From assembly GCA_022575985.1 (NCBI GenBank), contig JAKSXM010000272.1, positions 22,068,501-22,132,500 of the forward strand: 64,000 bases of DNA. The letters run 5' to 3'. The position numbers were made by a program, and so were the translations under genes. Source of the stretch: Anagrus nilaparvatae. Its lineage: Eukaryota; Arthropoda; Insecta; Hymenoptera; Mymaridae. Position 1 is the stretch's first letter; every line of letters starts with the position of its first letter. This document shows, one piece after another, positions 47,361 to 58,813 of the stretch. The notes beneath the pieces were generated by a model. The model saw nothing but the letters and a program-made list of their open reading frames with translations. It did not search any database and was not told the DNA's origin.

Positions 47361-49190
47361 ACCCTCCCCTTCCTGTGTCACTTTTCTTAATCCGCCATCA
47401 AATAATAATAATTTTGTTTTAAAAACAATTTTAACTCTTAAATGAATAATAAATAAAATTAAATGCAAATGAAACTGTTTACATTTCTAAATTTATGGTT
47501 TTTTCAGAAAATATTTGACTTATAATCAGATTATAAAAACAAAAAGCCTTTATTTTATCTGTTATTTGTTTTTGAAAAACAATAGGAGTGGTTTTATGCC
47601 GGCGATAATCGGTTTAGTTTTTTTTTTTATTAATCCTACAAATTTTTAAGTAATATTATATATTTCTAAAAAGTATTTGGCTTGTTGCATTTTAAGGACA
47701 AAAAGTTTGTACTTAAACCTTATTTAATTATTAACCTATTTAATTATTTCCATCTTGTCTTTACTTATAAAATATTTAATTTTATTTGAATTCAAAAGCG
47801 CTCTTTTTTGGTCGGTACTTTTTCCCCGCCCCCCCTATTTCGACCCATTGTAACGATTTTGGGGGCTTTAATTACGCCACTGTTTAAAATATTTATAATA
47901 TCCAAGCATCAATCAAAATATTGTTAATAAAAATATCTAACAATCATTCTCTAATGTTAATGAATAGTTAAGACAATAAATACATGAATTACAATCTGTA
48001 ACAATCTGGTAAGTTCTATTATTTATATTTGTTATTTTTTATTATAACATAATATATACAAAGTAAGTATTATGTTGACAGTTGTTTTAAAAAATTGCTT
48101 GGATTTTCGATTACCAGGTTACAAAGTTGCCAATTACTAAAAAATGAATATTTCCAAAATTGTAGCTCATTAAATTAAAATATATTGACTCTTGTGGAGA
48201 AAATTCAAGTAACTGCCAACCTTTTCAATGGATACTAAAATTAAAAATTTTAAAATAGCTGATTTTAACGCATGCAGTTAAAGAGGTTGGTAGTTCAGAA
48301 TATACTTACATTCTAATTCAGGAAAATTTTATTATGTTAAATATTTTTTAATGTACAATTAAAAGTTAATTCTTACAGAAACTTACAAAATGGCAGTTAT
48401 TTATTGTTTAAAAAGATTATAGTAGAAATTATAAATTAATTTTTTTCGGACATGTAATTTACATTCCGCTGTTCCAGTATATTCATTTTCATTTCCCCCT
48501 CCAATTTTTACATGCGCTCCCTGAGTTCTAGGCGTCCATCTTTCCTGAAAAGTATGGCGATGCATTTGGAATGAATGAAATTGTGTTTTTTAAGTACGTA
48601 AAAGTTTAATAAGAGAAATTTAATATTGTATGTGATTATTATTTGTGACCAAAAGTGAATTGATGAACTTGAAACATTTCAAAAATGTTGTAATAAAAAT
48701 AGTTTTTTAAACGACTATATAGATACAATTTGATTTCCTCATTATTATTCTCTACATAGTCCTGATTGTATGTAATTGAACCTTTTAAGAAGACTTGCAA
48801 AGGTAATTGTCTTAATATTTTAAATCTATTGTAATTAGACTTTTTATCCAAACACTAATATGATTCTTAATGCGTTTCGAAACCCTTTACAAATGTCTAA
48901 ACAATGCCTTGAATGTAAAAATGCTTTTAAATTAATAGTCATCTAGATAGTTTGGATAGTTTGTAATATTAAATCTTATCCAGATTTGTTAAACACAAAT
49001 GGCACGTGCTAAATGTAAAAATGCTTTTTAATAAATATTTATCTATATAGTTTGTAATTTTTAGGCCAAATTTGTTAAACAAAACTGGCACATGCTACCA
49101 GTTACTATTACAAAATTTTGGAGTATTAATGTAGACTATTTGACCGTTTTAAGTTCCTAAACAATTAGTAGTTGTAAATATTTTAATATT
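47361..49190. other. Interior spacer, left part; no gene recognised
   Basis: Unique AT-rich DNA inside the giant element. Short direct repeats of about 110 bp ('tgtaaaaatgctttt', then 'gttaaacaaaa-tggcac') lie at about 48,915-49,095. A 70-codon minus-strand frame at 48,639-48,851 has no recognisable domain. Confidence 0.4.
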
Positions 49191-49199
49191 AATTTTTTT

Positions 49200-50790
49200 T
49201 TTTAAATTACTGCAAAAGAACATAGTTTTTAACAACTTATAACTTTCTGTAACTGACTTTATTTGGAAATTATTTTATACCTACACATATTATTGTTCTT
49301 CGAAGAATTGCTAGATTCAAAATAAGGGCATAAAATTATTTTTTTTGATGATATTTATCACTGAAGGCATTAGGGGACTTGAAACTAACATTGTTTTAAA
49401 GTATTCTAAAAAGTAAAGAAACTAATTTAACATTTTTTTCCCTATTTTCATTTTTTTAATAAAAAAAAAAGAATTTTGTCAAAAAAACTTGTTGCATTAT
49501 TGTACTTTTTATGTTACACATTCCAAATAAAATAAATATATTTTTCTGTAGGATTTTTAATTATTCATTTTAGAAAAAAAGCAACAATTTTTTAATCCAA
49601 ATATTTTCTATTGCTTAATTTTTTTGAAAATCCAACTCAACCTAAGCATATAACTGTTAGTCGAAGGATTGCTAGATTCAAAAAAAGGTCATAAAATTAT
49701 TTTTTTTGATGATATTTATCACTAAAGGCATTAGGGGATTTGAAACTAACATTGTTTTAAAGTATTCTAAAAAGTAAAGAAACTAATTTAACATTTTTTT
49801 CCCTATTTTCATTTTTTTAATAAAAAAAAGAAAGAATTTTGTCAGAAAAACTTGTTGCATGATTGTATTTTTTATGTTACACATGCAAATGAAATAAATA
49901 TATTTTTCTGTAGGATTTTTAATTATTCATTTTAGAAAAAAAGCAACAATTTTTTAATCCAAATATTTTCTATTGCTTAATTTTTTTGAAAATCCAACTC
50001 AACCTAAGCATATAACTGTTAGTCGAAGGATTGCTAGATTCAAAAAAAGGTCATAAAATTATTTTTTTTGATGATATTTATCACTAACACCATCAGAGGT
50101 TTTGAAACTAACATTGTTTTAAAGTATTCTAAAAAGTAAAGAAACTAATTATACATTTTATTCCCTATTTTTATTTTTTTAATCAAAAAAGAAATAATTT
50201 TGTCAAAGAAACTTGTTGCATTATTGTACTTTTTATGTTACACATGCAAATAAAATAAATATATTTTTCTGTAGGATTTTTAATTATTTATTTTAGAAAA
50301 CAAGCAACAATTTTTTAATCCATAAATATTTTCTATTGCTTAATTTTTTTTAAAATCCAACTCAACCTAAGCATATAACTGTTAGTCGAAGGATTGCTAG
50401 ATTCAAAATAAGGTTATAAAATTATTTTTTTTGATGATATTTATCACTAACACCATCAGAGGTTTTGAAACTAACATTGTTTTAAAGTATTCTAAAAAGT
50501 AAAGAAACTAATTATACATTTTTTTCCCTATTTTTATTTTTTTAATCAAAAAAGAAAGAATTTTGTCAAAAAAACTTGTTGCATTATTGTACTTTTTATG
50601 TTACACATGCAAATGAAATAAATATATTTTTCTGTAGGATTTTTAATTATTCATTTTAGAAAAAAATCAACAATTTTTTAATCCAAATATTTTCTATTGC
50701 TTAATTTTTTTTAAAATCTATTTCAACCTAAACATATTATTGTTCTTCGAAGAATTGCTATATTCAGATAAGGGTATAAAATTATTTTTC
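49200..50790. repeat. About 362-bp tandem repeat, four full units plus a partial
   Basis: 'cgaag(a/g)attgctagattc' recurs at 49,301, 49,662, 50,024, 50,387 and 50,748 (spacing 361-363 bp). Units share 'ggcattaggggatttgaaac' or variants and 'ttgttgcattattgtact'. The period is the same as that of the arm units although the sequence differs. It is non-coding. Confidence 0.95.
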
Positions 50791-50811
50791 TTCCTACCGG
50801 GTCGACCATAC

Positions 50812-51355
50812 TGAGAACGGGTTTTTAACCGTTTTCACAAGTAATAAAAATTCATATTTATTTAAAAATTTTTTCAGTTGTTTAAATTTTTCTTCAATTT
50901 TTTCATCACTTTAAGTTGCCAGACAATTATGCAAAATTCTCAATTTATTTCTATATTTTGTTACCACCAAAAAGATGCTTCGATTGAGACTTGCATTGAT
51001 GGATTATTCTTTAAAATATTAATTTTTCTTTTATTTTTCTGGTACTTAAATGTATCATTAAATTATTCCAGTTCAGTTAAATTGTTATTTTATTACTTAC
51101 AAACTTGTTAATCTTACAGGGATAGCAATAAATATGCAAATTGATTTCAACGTTAACAATAAATAAATTAATACTTTTTTAATTCATTTAAATTATTGAA
51201 AGGAATAAAATAAAACAATACAAAAATTCAAGAAGAAAAATTTCGTATACTTATTAACAATTAAAGTGAAATTTAGAATGTTTATGGAATTGAATAAATA
51301 AAAAAATGAATACAAATTTTTATTGTTTGTGAAAACGGATAAAAATCCGTTCTCA
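50812..51355. mobile_element. Nested inverted-repeat element of about 544 bp
   Basis: The 29-bp arm at 50,812-50,840 (starting 'tgagaacgggtttttaaccg') matches the reverse complement of 51,327-51,355 at 27 of 29 positions. The arms are themselves partly self-complementary. The 77-codon plus-strand frame inside is low-complexity and not called. It is likely a MITE that landed in the larger element. Confidence 0.65.
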
Positions 51356-51589
51356 ATTAGGAAAAATGAAAAATTGAAAACGTAAAGTTTTGAAATTTTT
51401 TGCCGTCTCAGAAAAAGTGGAGGACGGGTCAGTGTACAAAAAACTGATTCGCTTTTAAATTTTCCCGCTTATGGAACATTTTACAAACTTGTGAGTTTTC
51501 AAGTTTTCCGTGCCACTGCTATTTTAAAACGTATTTCGTGTCACTTTCTTCATAAACGGACAATGAGCATGCCAGTCTTGCCCAGCCCA

Positions 51590-52830
51590 TGTACGTATGT
51601 ATGTATGATTTTAACCGGTTATATTTAATAACCATTATTGTATTAAGACCTAATTTTGTTTTCCAAATTCATTTTTTTTAATTTGGATGTAGTACCTTTT
51701 TTTATCCATAAAAGTACTAATATCTAAAGTATCGTTTTTACCCGATAAGTATCTTGAATCTTATAATTTACTTTTTTTCAAATTTTTTTCTCAACATTTT
51801 TTTCACCAAAAAATACAAAAAATACCAACTTTTTTTTCTCTTTAGACCTTGTACTTAAGGTGGCTCACGGTTTTAGGTACGTATATTTTAGGGTGACATC
51901 AGAGGGGGGCATAACTAATTGTAATAACTAATGCATTTTCTTATATAATGAATGCGATGTAAACAAAATTTGTTAAATAAAAAACATTTTATTGAAAGGA
52001 GCCCATGGCTAAAATTATCTGTTTATAATTTGTACGGTAACTACTGTATTTTTTTCTTTGCAAAATTTCTACTTTTCTATAAATAACACGTGCGCACAAT
52101 TTTATCTAAAAAGATTGGTTATTGAATTAGTACGAAGTAAAACAATATCAACTCCCATAAGAACGTGTATTAACCTTACACATTTTCAGTTGCTTATTTC
52201 TTTCTTAATTAATCGGGAACCTGGGTATTGCAGGATCAATGGATTGTTTTTTTAATTATCTTCATCTCCAGTAAATTTCAGTTAATTTTATTCGTTTTTT
52301 ATAAACTGCGTAAATCGGTTTAATTTTTTTTATTGGTTTATAGTCCAATTTTGGATGTGATACGTTAATTTAAAAAATTTTTTTGTCAGAAAATTTTAGC
52401 CGCCAAAAAATACGAAATACGTCAACTTTTTTTTTTTTATGACGCACTTAATTTGTTTCTATGCAAGTAAGAATATCTACAATTATCGTTTTTAAAGGAT
52501 ATTACCATCTGATGCGTAATTTTCCAAAAATTTTTTTTTTAAAATTTTTACATAAAATAATAAAATAAACACCATAATTTTTTTCTCTTTTTAGACAAAA
52601 TACTTAATTTTTTCTATGGAAGTTCTAATATATAGAATTATCGTTTTTACCCGTTATCTCCAATCTTATACCTAATTTTTTGAAATTTTTTTTTTCAAAA
52701 CTTTCTACATAAAAAAATTAAAAAAAAAACAATTATTTTTTTTCCTTTGGAATGTAGTACTTAATTTTTTTTTATTAATGTACTAACATCTAAAATTGTT
52801 GTTTTTACTAGGTAAAATAGACCATAAAAA
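51590..52830 (+). repeat. Diverged copy of repeat family A modules
   Basis: It contains 'accattattgtattaagacc' and several repeats of the 'actaatatctaaa' plus 'tcgtttttacccg' module type seen at 2,880-3,240 and 24,170-24,960. Ends are not preserved. It is the oldest family A material seen and lies inside the giant element. Confidence 0.5.
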
Positions 52831-53410
52831 ATATTTTGTTATTGTTAATGAGGAATCTAAAAAGCTAATTACTTGGTAGCGTTTTTTTCTCAGCGTTTAG
52901 AATACGCCTTTTTTCCATTGTACCATGGGGCAAGAAAACAGTTTTTGACCTATTAAACAGTAATGACTTGTAAAGGGTATAATTAATAAAACTTCGAAAA
53001 ACTAAATCAAAGTGTTTGGATAAAAGGTACATTATTTCTGCAGAAGTAAAAAATGAAAAAATATTTTTTAGCTGGTCGCTCCTTCATAACTGTATGCAGT
53101 TTTAATGGACATTTCTTATCGAACGTTCCTTCAACATGAATATTAAAAATATTTAGTTTTTATTATTATTTTATATTGATGCATGTATGCAGTTTATTTA
53201 ATTTTTTTGTTTTCCTGTAAAATATTTGTATTCTTTAAGATTGCTATTTAGTATAATTATTAACATATATATTTTTAGTTTAATGCTTAGTAAAAGTTAT
53301 TTTTTTTATTTATTTATTAAGATGTATTATAGTTGCTAAATTTAAGTTACTTTTCGTTAGTTATAAGTTTTGTACCTAAATTAAATGTGTATTTTTGATA
53401 AAAAACAAGT
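52831..53410 (+). promoter_or_regulatory. Upstream region of the USP-transposase gene
   Basis: About 580 bp of AT-rich DNA precede the start codon and should contain the promoter and leader. An in-frame TAA lies at 53,399-53,401, four codons before the ATG, which fixes the reading-frame limit. No single TATA element stands out in such AT-rich DNA. Confidence 0.35.
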
Positions 53411-56400
53411 ATGCATCCTTATAAAAATATGGGTTACTCCCATGGTATTTCAACTGACAAAATTGTTGAAAAATTTTCAAATTGCATTACTGAAAATTGC
53501 ATTACAGCTAAAGAAGCAGACCTACTTATTAACCTATTATCAACTTCTACCTACAGGAAAAAAGTATGGTCAGAATTTGTAAAGAAATTACATGTTTGCC
53601 AAGATGATCGTACGGTAAAAAAATATGCAAAAGCCGAATGCATGAGTTTCAAAAGATATTATACACAAATTCGAAATTTAACCGAAAAAAATATGGACAA
53701 AAAATGTCGTAAAAAGCATAATTTTTGTCCAAAGCCGATAGAAACAAATATGTTAACTCAGCATAATAGTGGTAGTCAAGAGAGCAATAATAAATGTTTA
53801 TTTGAAATCGAAGATGCACAATTGGATGCGGAAGTTGAATATTTTATGGATAAAAATATAGAAACTCCTTTAGATAGTAATAAAAGCACAGGCAATTTTT
53901 ATTCTAAAATATTCTCTAATAATAATAATAATAATAAACAGAGTTCATCAGACTTCGCTGCATCCACTCCCTTTTTTAGCGATTTTGACTTCGGTAAAAA
54001 TACAAACCTTATTAGGCAATCATTCAATAAAATTGACGATGAAATTAATAATTCATATAAGCCACTAAGTCCTATAAAAACAAACAATAGTGCATCTTTA
54101 CCTTCAATTTATGAATCATTTATTCCAAGGGATGACAGTAGTAATGAAACCTCATTACCAAAGGAAGAAATTGCAAATAATATTATGAACGGTATTTTTG
54201 AAGTACAACTTGGATGGAGAACTAATTATCCTCATGGAGCGGGCTTCAAAAACGAAGGGCTCACTTGTTACATTAACAGTGGTTTACAATTTCTATTCCA
54301 CATACCTTCTGTAGTTAATTGGTTAAATACGTCGAACCAACATTTACCATGTCCAAAACCCTGCCCAAAAGAAGATAATAAAATTATTTGCATTTCTTGT
54401 GCTGTGGTTGATACCTTATTTCAATCTCACGTTCATTCTTCAGAATCTATTGAAATACCTTTTTTTCACCAAAATATTAAATCAATCAAAAACACCTTTA
54501 CACAAAATACCATGGAAGATTCTCATGAATTTGTTACAGCTTTGATAGATAAAATGTCGGAGAAATACACCCAAAATAGGCCAAACGATATTTTTAACAC
54601 TGAAACACCTATAACTCGAATATTTGGGTTCCATATACAGTGCAACTACACCTGCAAGGAAATAGCTTGTAAAGGATTAGTCTTATATGAGTACTTTACA
54701 TGTTTAAGTTTGAATATTTCAAAATCTGGCACCCTTCATGACGCCATAGTACAGTATTTTGCACCCGAAAATATTAACGATTATGAGTGTGTTGATTGTA
54801 AAAAAAAGAAAACATGTGTTACGAAAGAAAAAAAATTTTATTATGCACCTAAGGTGTTATTCATACAATTGAATAGATTTTGCGATGGAAAAAAAGTAAA
54901 TTGTCAATTAAGTTTCGACGAAGAGCTAGATTTAACATCTTTTATACGAAACAACAATTGCGGTCCTACTTCAGTCTCTGAAGTAAAAACAACATATACG
55001 TTAGTTTCAGTAGTATGTCACGTAGGAAGAAGTATACACGGAGGTCACTATACTGCCTATGGCTCCACAGATTCAGGAAATTTTTATAAATTTGATGATT
55101 CCAAAAAACCTAAAACGTGTAAACTTTCTGAAAAAATAAAAATGAATGCGTACTTGCTGGCTTACGAGCTGAAACAATTGGATGATATCAAGCAGCAGAA
55201 TAGCATAAATGATATAAAGGAAAATCAAAATTCTGGCTTATTACCAGAAAATGCTACTAATGACAATATTGAAAATAATAGCTTTTATTTCGAAAATCAC
55301 ATCGCCGATATTTCTGAAATAGAGTCTATTAATGAAGCAAATGATGCCTTTAACAGCCCAAAAGACAGAAACATTCGTAATGAAAAAGATTTAGATAACA
55401 GCCTGTCATCCGTTGATTCTAACGTTCATACAAACGATGCTCAATCTGTGAAAAAGAGCTATGAGCAGTATGAAAAACGTCCAAAAGGTGTATTCAGTAT
55501 ATTTGGGAAATCTTTAACATTGCCAGGATCATTTTGGTCAATTTATTTTCAAAGTGGTCAAAACAAACTGAAAAATGGCTGGACTCTAGCTTTTAATGAC
55601 ATATTCAAAGAGGAGTATAAGGAATGTGTGTTAGTAATTAAAGATCATGTTACAAGCGGTGATGCAAAAACTCAAAGAAAAGCAGGTTTTATTGCTAATG
55701 GTCATTGTGCTCATTCAGACTGCTCGTTTTTTAAGTTCAAAATTCAACAACAAATTGAAGAACCATTTACTGATACAAAAGTAACAGTTCTTTTGGATGG
55801 TGCTTTTATCCATCATAGTGACAAAGAAGGGCACGCACGACAGTGTAAAGGGAAATTAAAACAAGAAATATCAAATTTAATTGAAATTCATGGTACTAAT
55901 AAAACTAAACACATTCTTTTGAATCAGACTGAACCAAAAATCTTAAATGCTGGGAATCTTACGTATAATCCTAGTGTACCTGTTATGCACAAATTATCTT
56001 CCGAAAATATACATAGAAACGACCGCTCTGTAGATGCCATGAAAAATATTTATTTAATGAAAGAAGAATTCAAAGAACAATTTAAAGGTAAATATTTTAA
56101 TGGCTACATACAAAGATTAACAACATCCCCGATCCAAATAGTACTATTTACGGAAGAACAACTTAGAGAAGTATTAAAAAAAAATAAAGGAAAGAGATTT
56201 TTATACTTAGACGCTACGGGTACACTAGTAGCGGTTCCTTCATTTATAAAATTAAATTGCAAAATTCTTTACTATATAATTGTTATGCCATCAGGGGAAA
56301 AGTACCATAACCCCTTCATTGTCGCAGAGTATATTTCTGAAAAACACGGAACCAACTCCATTCAGATATTCCTGCTAACAGTATTTGAGAAATTAAAACT

Positions 56401-58813
56401 GATGTCTGATAAGGAAATAGATAAAATAGAAACAGATTTCAGTCTTGCTGAAATAAATGCAGCTTGCCTAACATTTAATCAGAGAAATTTATTTGAATAT
56501 ATGCAACTGCTATACAAAGAAACTGAATTAAATGATGAAGAGTCGGGAAAAAAAATTAAAACAATACTTCATATTTGCTCATCTCATTTCATTAAAAACG
56601 TCAAAATTAAGGTCAGGGAATCATTTCCTGACAAAGAAAAACAAAAAGAGGAGCAAAATATTGCTATGCGTATAGTTGCAAATTTAGTGCACTGTGCTAC
56701 TACAAAAGAAGCTTTTAATGATTTTATAAAATTTATTAAAATATTTGGTCTAAAAAAGAAATGCGTTGAATTTAATGATATAATAACAGCAGTTGTAGAC
56801 AATAACGATTTGCTATCTGAAGAAGAAAGACAAGGAAGTTCAAATAACATGGAGTCCAATGTTAAGGCAACTTCTGAAGACAATTATTTATACTCTAAAA
56901 AAGAGAAGGATTCAGAGAAGAATAAATCTCCATATTACACATTTTTTAAGAATGTGTATGTAGATATTTTAAATAATGAAATTTGCGAATGTAAGAATAA
57001 TATTAATAGTTGCAGTAATAAAAAATGCAACAATTCGAATAATAAATTTTTTTCTCAAGAGCTTGTCAATTATCTGCTTGAATATTTGATGATTTACTTT
57101 CCGTTATGGTCAGCTGCTGGAATCATGCGTTTTGGCTTACGACGGGATAGTAACGCACCGTGTGAAAATGCGTTCAAAATTGCTAAAGACACTTATTTTA
57201 AGAATGAGAAAAAAATGCATTTGGGTGGCTTTATTTATGAAAATGCGTTTCTTCGACAAGCTCAAGCTATTGATCGAAGAACAAACTTAATTAGAACTAA
57301 TAAAGGAACAAATAAAAAGAAAAGAGAACTTGAAGAAATTATGGAGGAAGATAAAAGCGAATTGAGAACTGAAGTTGAAAAAAGTGAAGAAGGATGGGCA
57401 AAAGGACTTGCAAAAAAAAAGAAAAAAAGAAAAAATAATTATTTCATCCAGCATAAATTTTGCACGCCAGGAATGGCAGAATTTGTACAAAAATTTATGC
57501 CTCTTACCCGTTCAAGTATATCAACAAAAGCAATACAAGAAAAAAAATTTAAAACAATACCACCTCTTGATATTAACAAAGAGTGCGAATTAATTACTGG
57601 GATTATAAGACAGGAAACCCAACAAATGAACGGAAACACTTCGATGGATAATATTTTGGAAAACATCAAAAAAGAGCCTATTGATCCATTAGAAACTCCT
57701 AGTAATCAAATAGAAGCTCCGTATTTTGTAGATCCTCAAAATATTAAACAAGAACCTGAAGATCCTTTAGAATCTATAAACATAAAAAAAGAACCAGATT
57801 CACAAGATACTTTAAATATGTTTGACAATGAATTGACAATGTCAAACGCATTAAATAAAATAGCAGTTAAAGAAAAAATGTTAGTAACGGAAGAGAAAAC
57901 TGATATTTTATATATTATAAATAACTTTTTTCAACACAATTTTGATTACCCTAAAAACTTTCCTAATATTCTTATAGAAAAAGTTATTGACGCACATGTA
58001 ACTCCATTAGATTTCCAGAGGCTACAAGTGTATAAAAGAAATGCAAGTATCCGAAATCAATACATGACAGATAATATAATGAACACATTTTTTTCTGTCA
58101 TTCCAAAAATTGCTTGGTTAATGAAAAAAATTACAGTTTCAGTTTGCTCTACGTTTTTATCTGCAGGTATCGCTCGAGACAAATATTTATCGAACTCTGC
58201 CCAACGAGGAGCTAGAAATGATAAAGTAGACCAGAGTGACATTATGCTTATACCAGTACACGACCAAGATTTGTTACATTGGTCTTTGATGGTAGTTATT
58301 AAAAAAGCAAAAAGCATTATAATTTTGGATTCACTTCATATAAATCCACGAAAGAAACCATTCGTATTAAATGGGTTGCTGATGTTCATTGAGTTTGTCT
58401 ATCAAGATAATATTAAAAATTGGAAATTATATATACCGTCTGATATTCCAACTCAGCGATCTAAAAAATATATGAATGGTATCGGGGGCAATTGTGGGGT
58501 CCACGCTTGTTCGTGGGCGTTGATAATAGCAACTGGAATAAAATACGAATTCAATGAAGATCACATGAGCACGGTGAGAATAAGCATAGCTAACATATTA
58601 GCATCATGTAAAAATATTAGTAAAATTTTAAATTCTTCAGAAACAAAAATGATGCAACGTAAATCAAAAATAAAAAACAATATGATTATCAAAGATGATT
58701 TAGTTGAAAGAGTACAAAATATGCCTGGAATTATATTTGATTCAACGCTCCATTTATGTGCCAACATTGAAAATACATTTACTAATAATTATTTAACTCG
58801 CGGTAGGAAATGA
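53411..58813 (+). CDS. USP deubiquitinase - DDE transposase - Ulp1-like protease fusion, 1,800 aa, intact
   Basis: A single intronless frame, started at the first ATG after an in-frame stop. Domains in order: an N-terminal region without known motifs (1-270). USP domain, about 275-590: Cys box EGLTCYINS with C286, a MEDSHEF box, paired-Cys zinc-ribbon segments, a KVLFIQLNRF strand, and His box GGHYTAYG with H546 plus D562/D563. A Cys/His cluster around C766/C770 (GHCAHSDC), possibly a DNA-binding finger. RNase-H-like transposase: FLYLDATGTLV with D934, an 'ETDFSLAEINAA' block with D1009, C1056 and H1059, and PCENAF with E1252 as the likely third acid. Basic NLS 1335-1341. Three Ile-Lys-x-Glu-Pro SUMO-acceptor motifs at K1420, K1446 and K1459. 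C-terminal Ulp1/SENP-like protease: H1623 (LHW), D1640 (ILDS), C1695 (GNCGVHAC). All catalytic positions are present. The core resembles MULE- or KDZ-type transposases; the exact superfamily is my inference. It sits centrally between the long inverted arms and presumably mobilises them. Confidence 0.85.
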   Translation: MHPYKNMGYSHGISTDKIVEKFSNCITENCITAKEADLLINLLSTSTYRKKVWSEFVKKLHVCQDDRTVKKYAKAECMSFKRYYTQIRNLTEKNMDKKCRKKHNFCPKPIETNMLTQHNSGSQESNNKCLFEIEDAQLDAEVEYFMDKNIETPLDSNKSTGNFYSKIFSNNNNNNKQSSSDFAASTPFFSDFDFGKNTNLIRQSFNKIDDEINNSYKPLSPIKTNNSASLPSIYESFIPRDDSSNETSLPKEEIANNIMNGIFEVQLGWRTNYPHGAGFKNEGLTCYINSGLQFLFHIPSVVNWLNTSNQHLPCPKPCPKEDNKIICISCAVVDTLFQSHVHSSESIEIPFFHQNIKSIKNTFTQNTMEDSHEFVTALIDKMSEKYTQNRPNDIFNTETPITRIFGFHIQCNYTCKEIACKGLVLYEYFTCLSLNISKSGTLHDAIVQYFAPENINDYECVDCKKKKTCVTKEKKFYYAPKVLFIQLNRFCDGKKVNCQLSFDEELDLTSFIRNNNCGPTSVSEVKTTYTLVSVVCHVGRSIHGGHYTAYGSTDSGNFYKFDDSKKPKTCKLSEKIKMNAYLLAYELKQLDDIKQQNSINDIKENQNSGLLPENATNDNIENNSFYFENHIADISEIESINEANDAFNSPKDRNIRNEKDLDNSLSSVDSNVHTNDAQSVKKSYEQYEKRPKGVFSIFGKSLTLPGSFWSIYFQSGQNKLKNGWTLAFNDIFKEEYKECVLVIKDHVTSGDAKTQRKAGFIANGHCAHSDCSFFKFKIQQQIEEPFTDTKVTVLLDGAFIHHSDKEGHARQCKGKLKQEISNLIEIHGTNKTKHILLNQTEPKILNAGNLTYNPSVPVMHKLSSENIHRNDRSVDAMKNIYLMKEEFKEQFKGKYFNGYIQRLTTSPIQIVLFTEEQLREVLKKNKGKRFLYLDATGTLVAVPSFIKLNCKILYYIIVMPSGEKYHNPFIVAEYISEKHGTNSIQIFLLTVFEKLKLMSDKEIDKIETDFSLAEINAACLTFNQRNLFEYMQLLYKETELNDEESGKKIKTILHICSSHFIKNVKIKVRESFPDKEKQKEEQNIAMRIVANLVHCATTKEAFNDFIKFIKIFGLKKKCVEFNDIITAVVDNNDLLSEEERQGSSNNMESNVKATSEDNYLYSKKEKDSEKNKSPYYTFFKNVYVDILNNEICECKNNINSCSNKKCNNSNNKFFSQELVNYLLEYLMIYFPLWSAAGIMRFGLRRDSNAPCENAFKIAKDTYFKNEKKMHLGGFIYENAFLRQAQAIDRRTNLIRTNKGTNKKKRELEEIMEEDKSELRTEVEKSEEGWAKGLAKKKKKRKNNYFIQHKFCTPGMAEFVQKFMPLTRSSISTKAIQEKKFKTIPPLDINKECELITGIIRQETQQMNGNTSMDNILENIKKEPIDPLETPSNQIEAPYFVDPQNIKQEPEDPLESINIKKEPDSQDTLNMFDNELTMSNALNKIAVKEKMLVTEEKTDILYIINNFFQHNFDYPKNFPNILIEKVIDAHVTPLDFQRLQVYKRNASIRNQYMTDNIMNTFFSVIPKIAWLMKKITVSVCSTFLSAGIARDKYLSNSAQRGARNDKVDQSDIMLIPVHDQDLLHWSLMVVIKKAKSIIILDSLHINPRKKPFVLNGLLMFIEFVYQDNIKNWKLYIPSDIPTQRSKKYMNGIGGNCGVHACSWALIIATGIKYEFNEDHMSTVRISIANILASCKNISKILNSSETKMMQRKSKIKNNMIIKDDLVERVQNMPGIIFDSTLHLCANIENTFTNNYLTRGRK

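Noticed and set aside
48639..48851. 70-codon minus-strand frame inside the giant element
   Set aside because: Composition is acceptable, but there is no recognised domain and no splice partners; it was left as unsupported.
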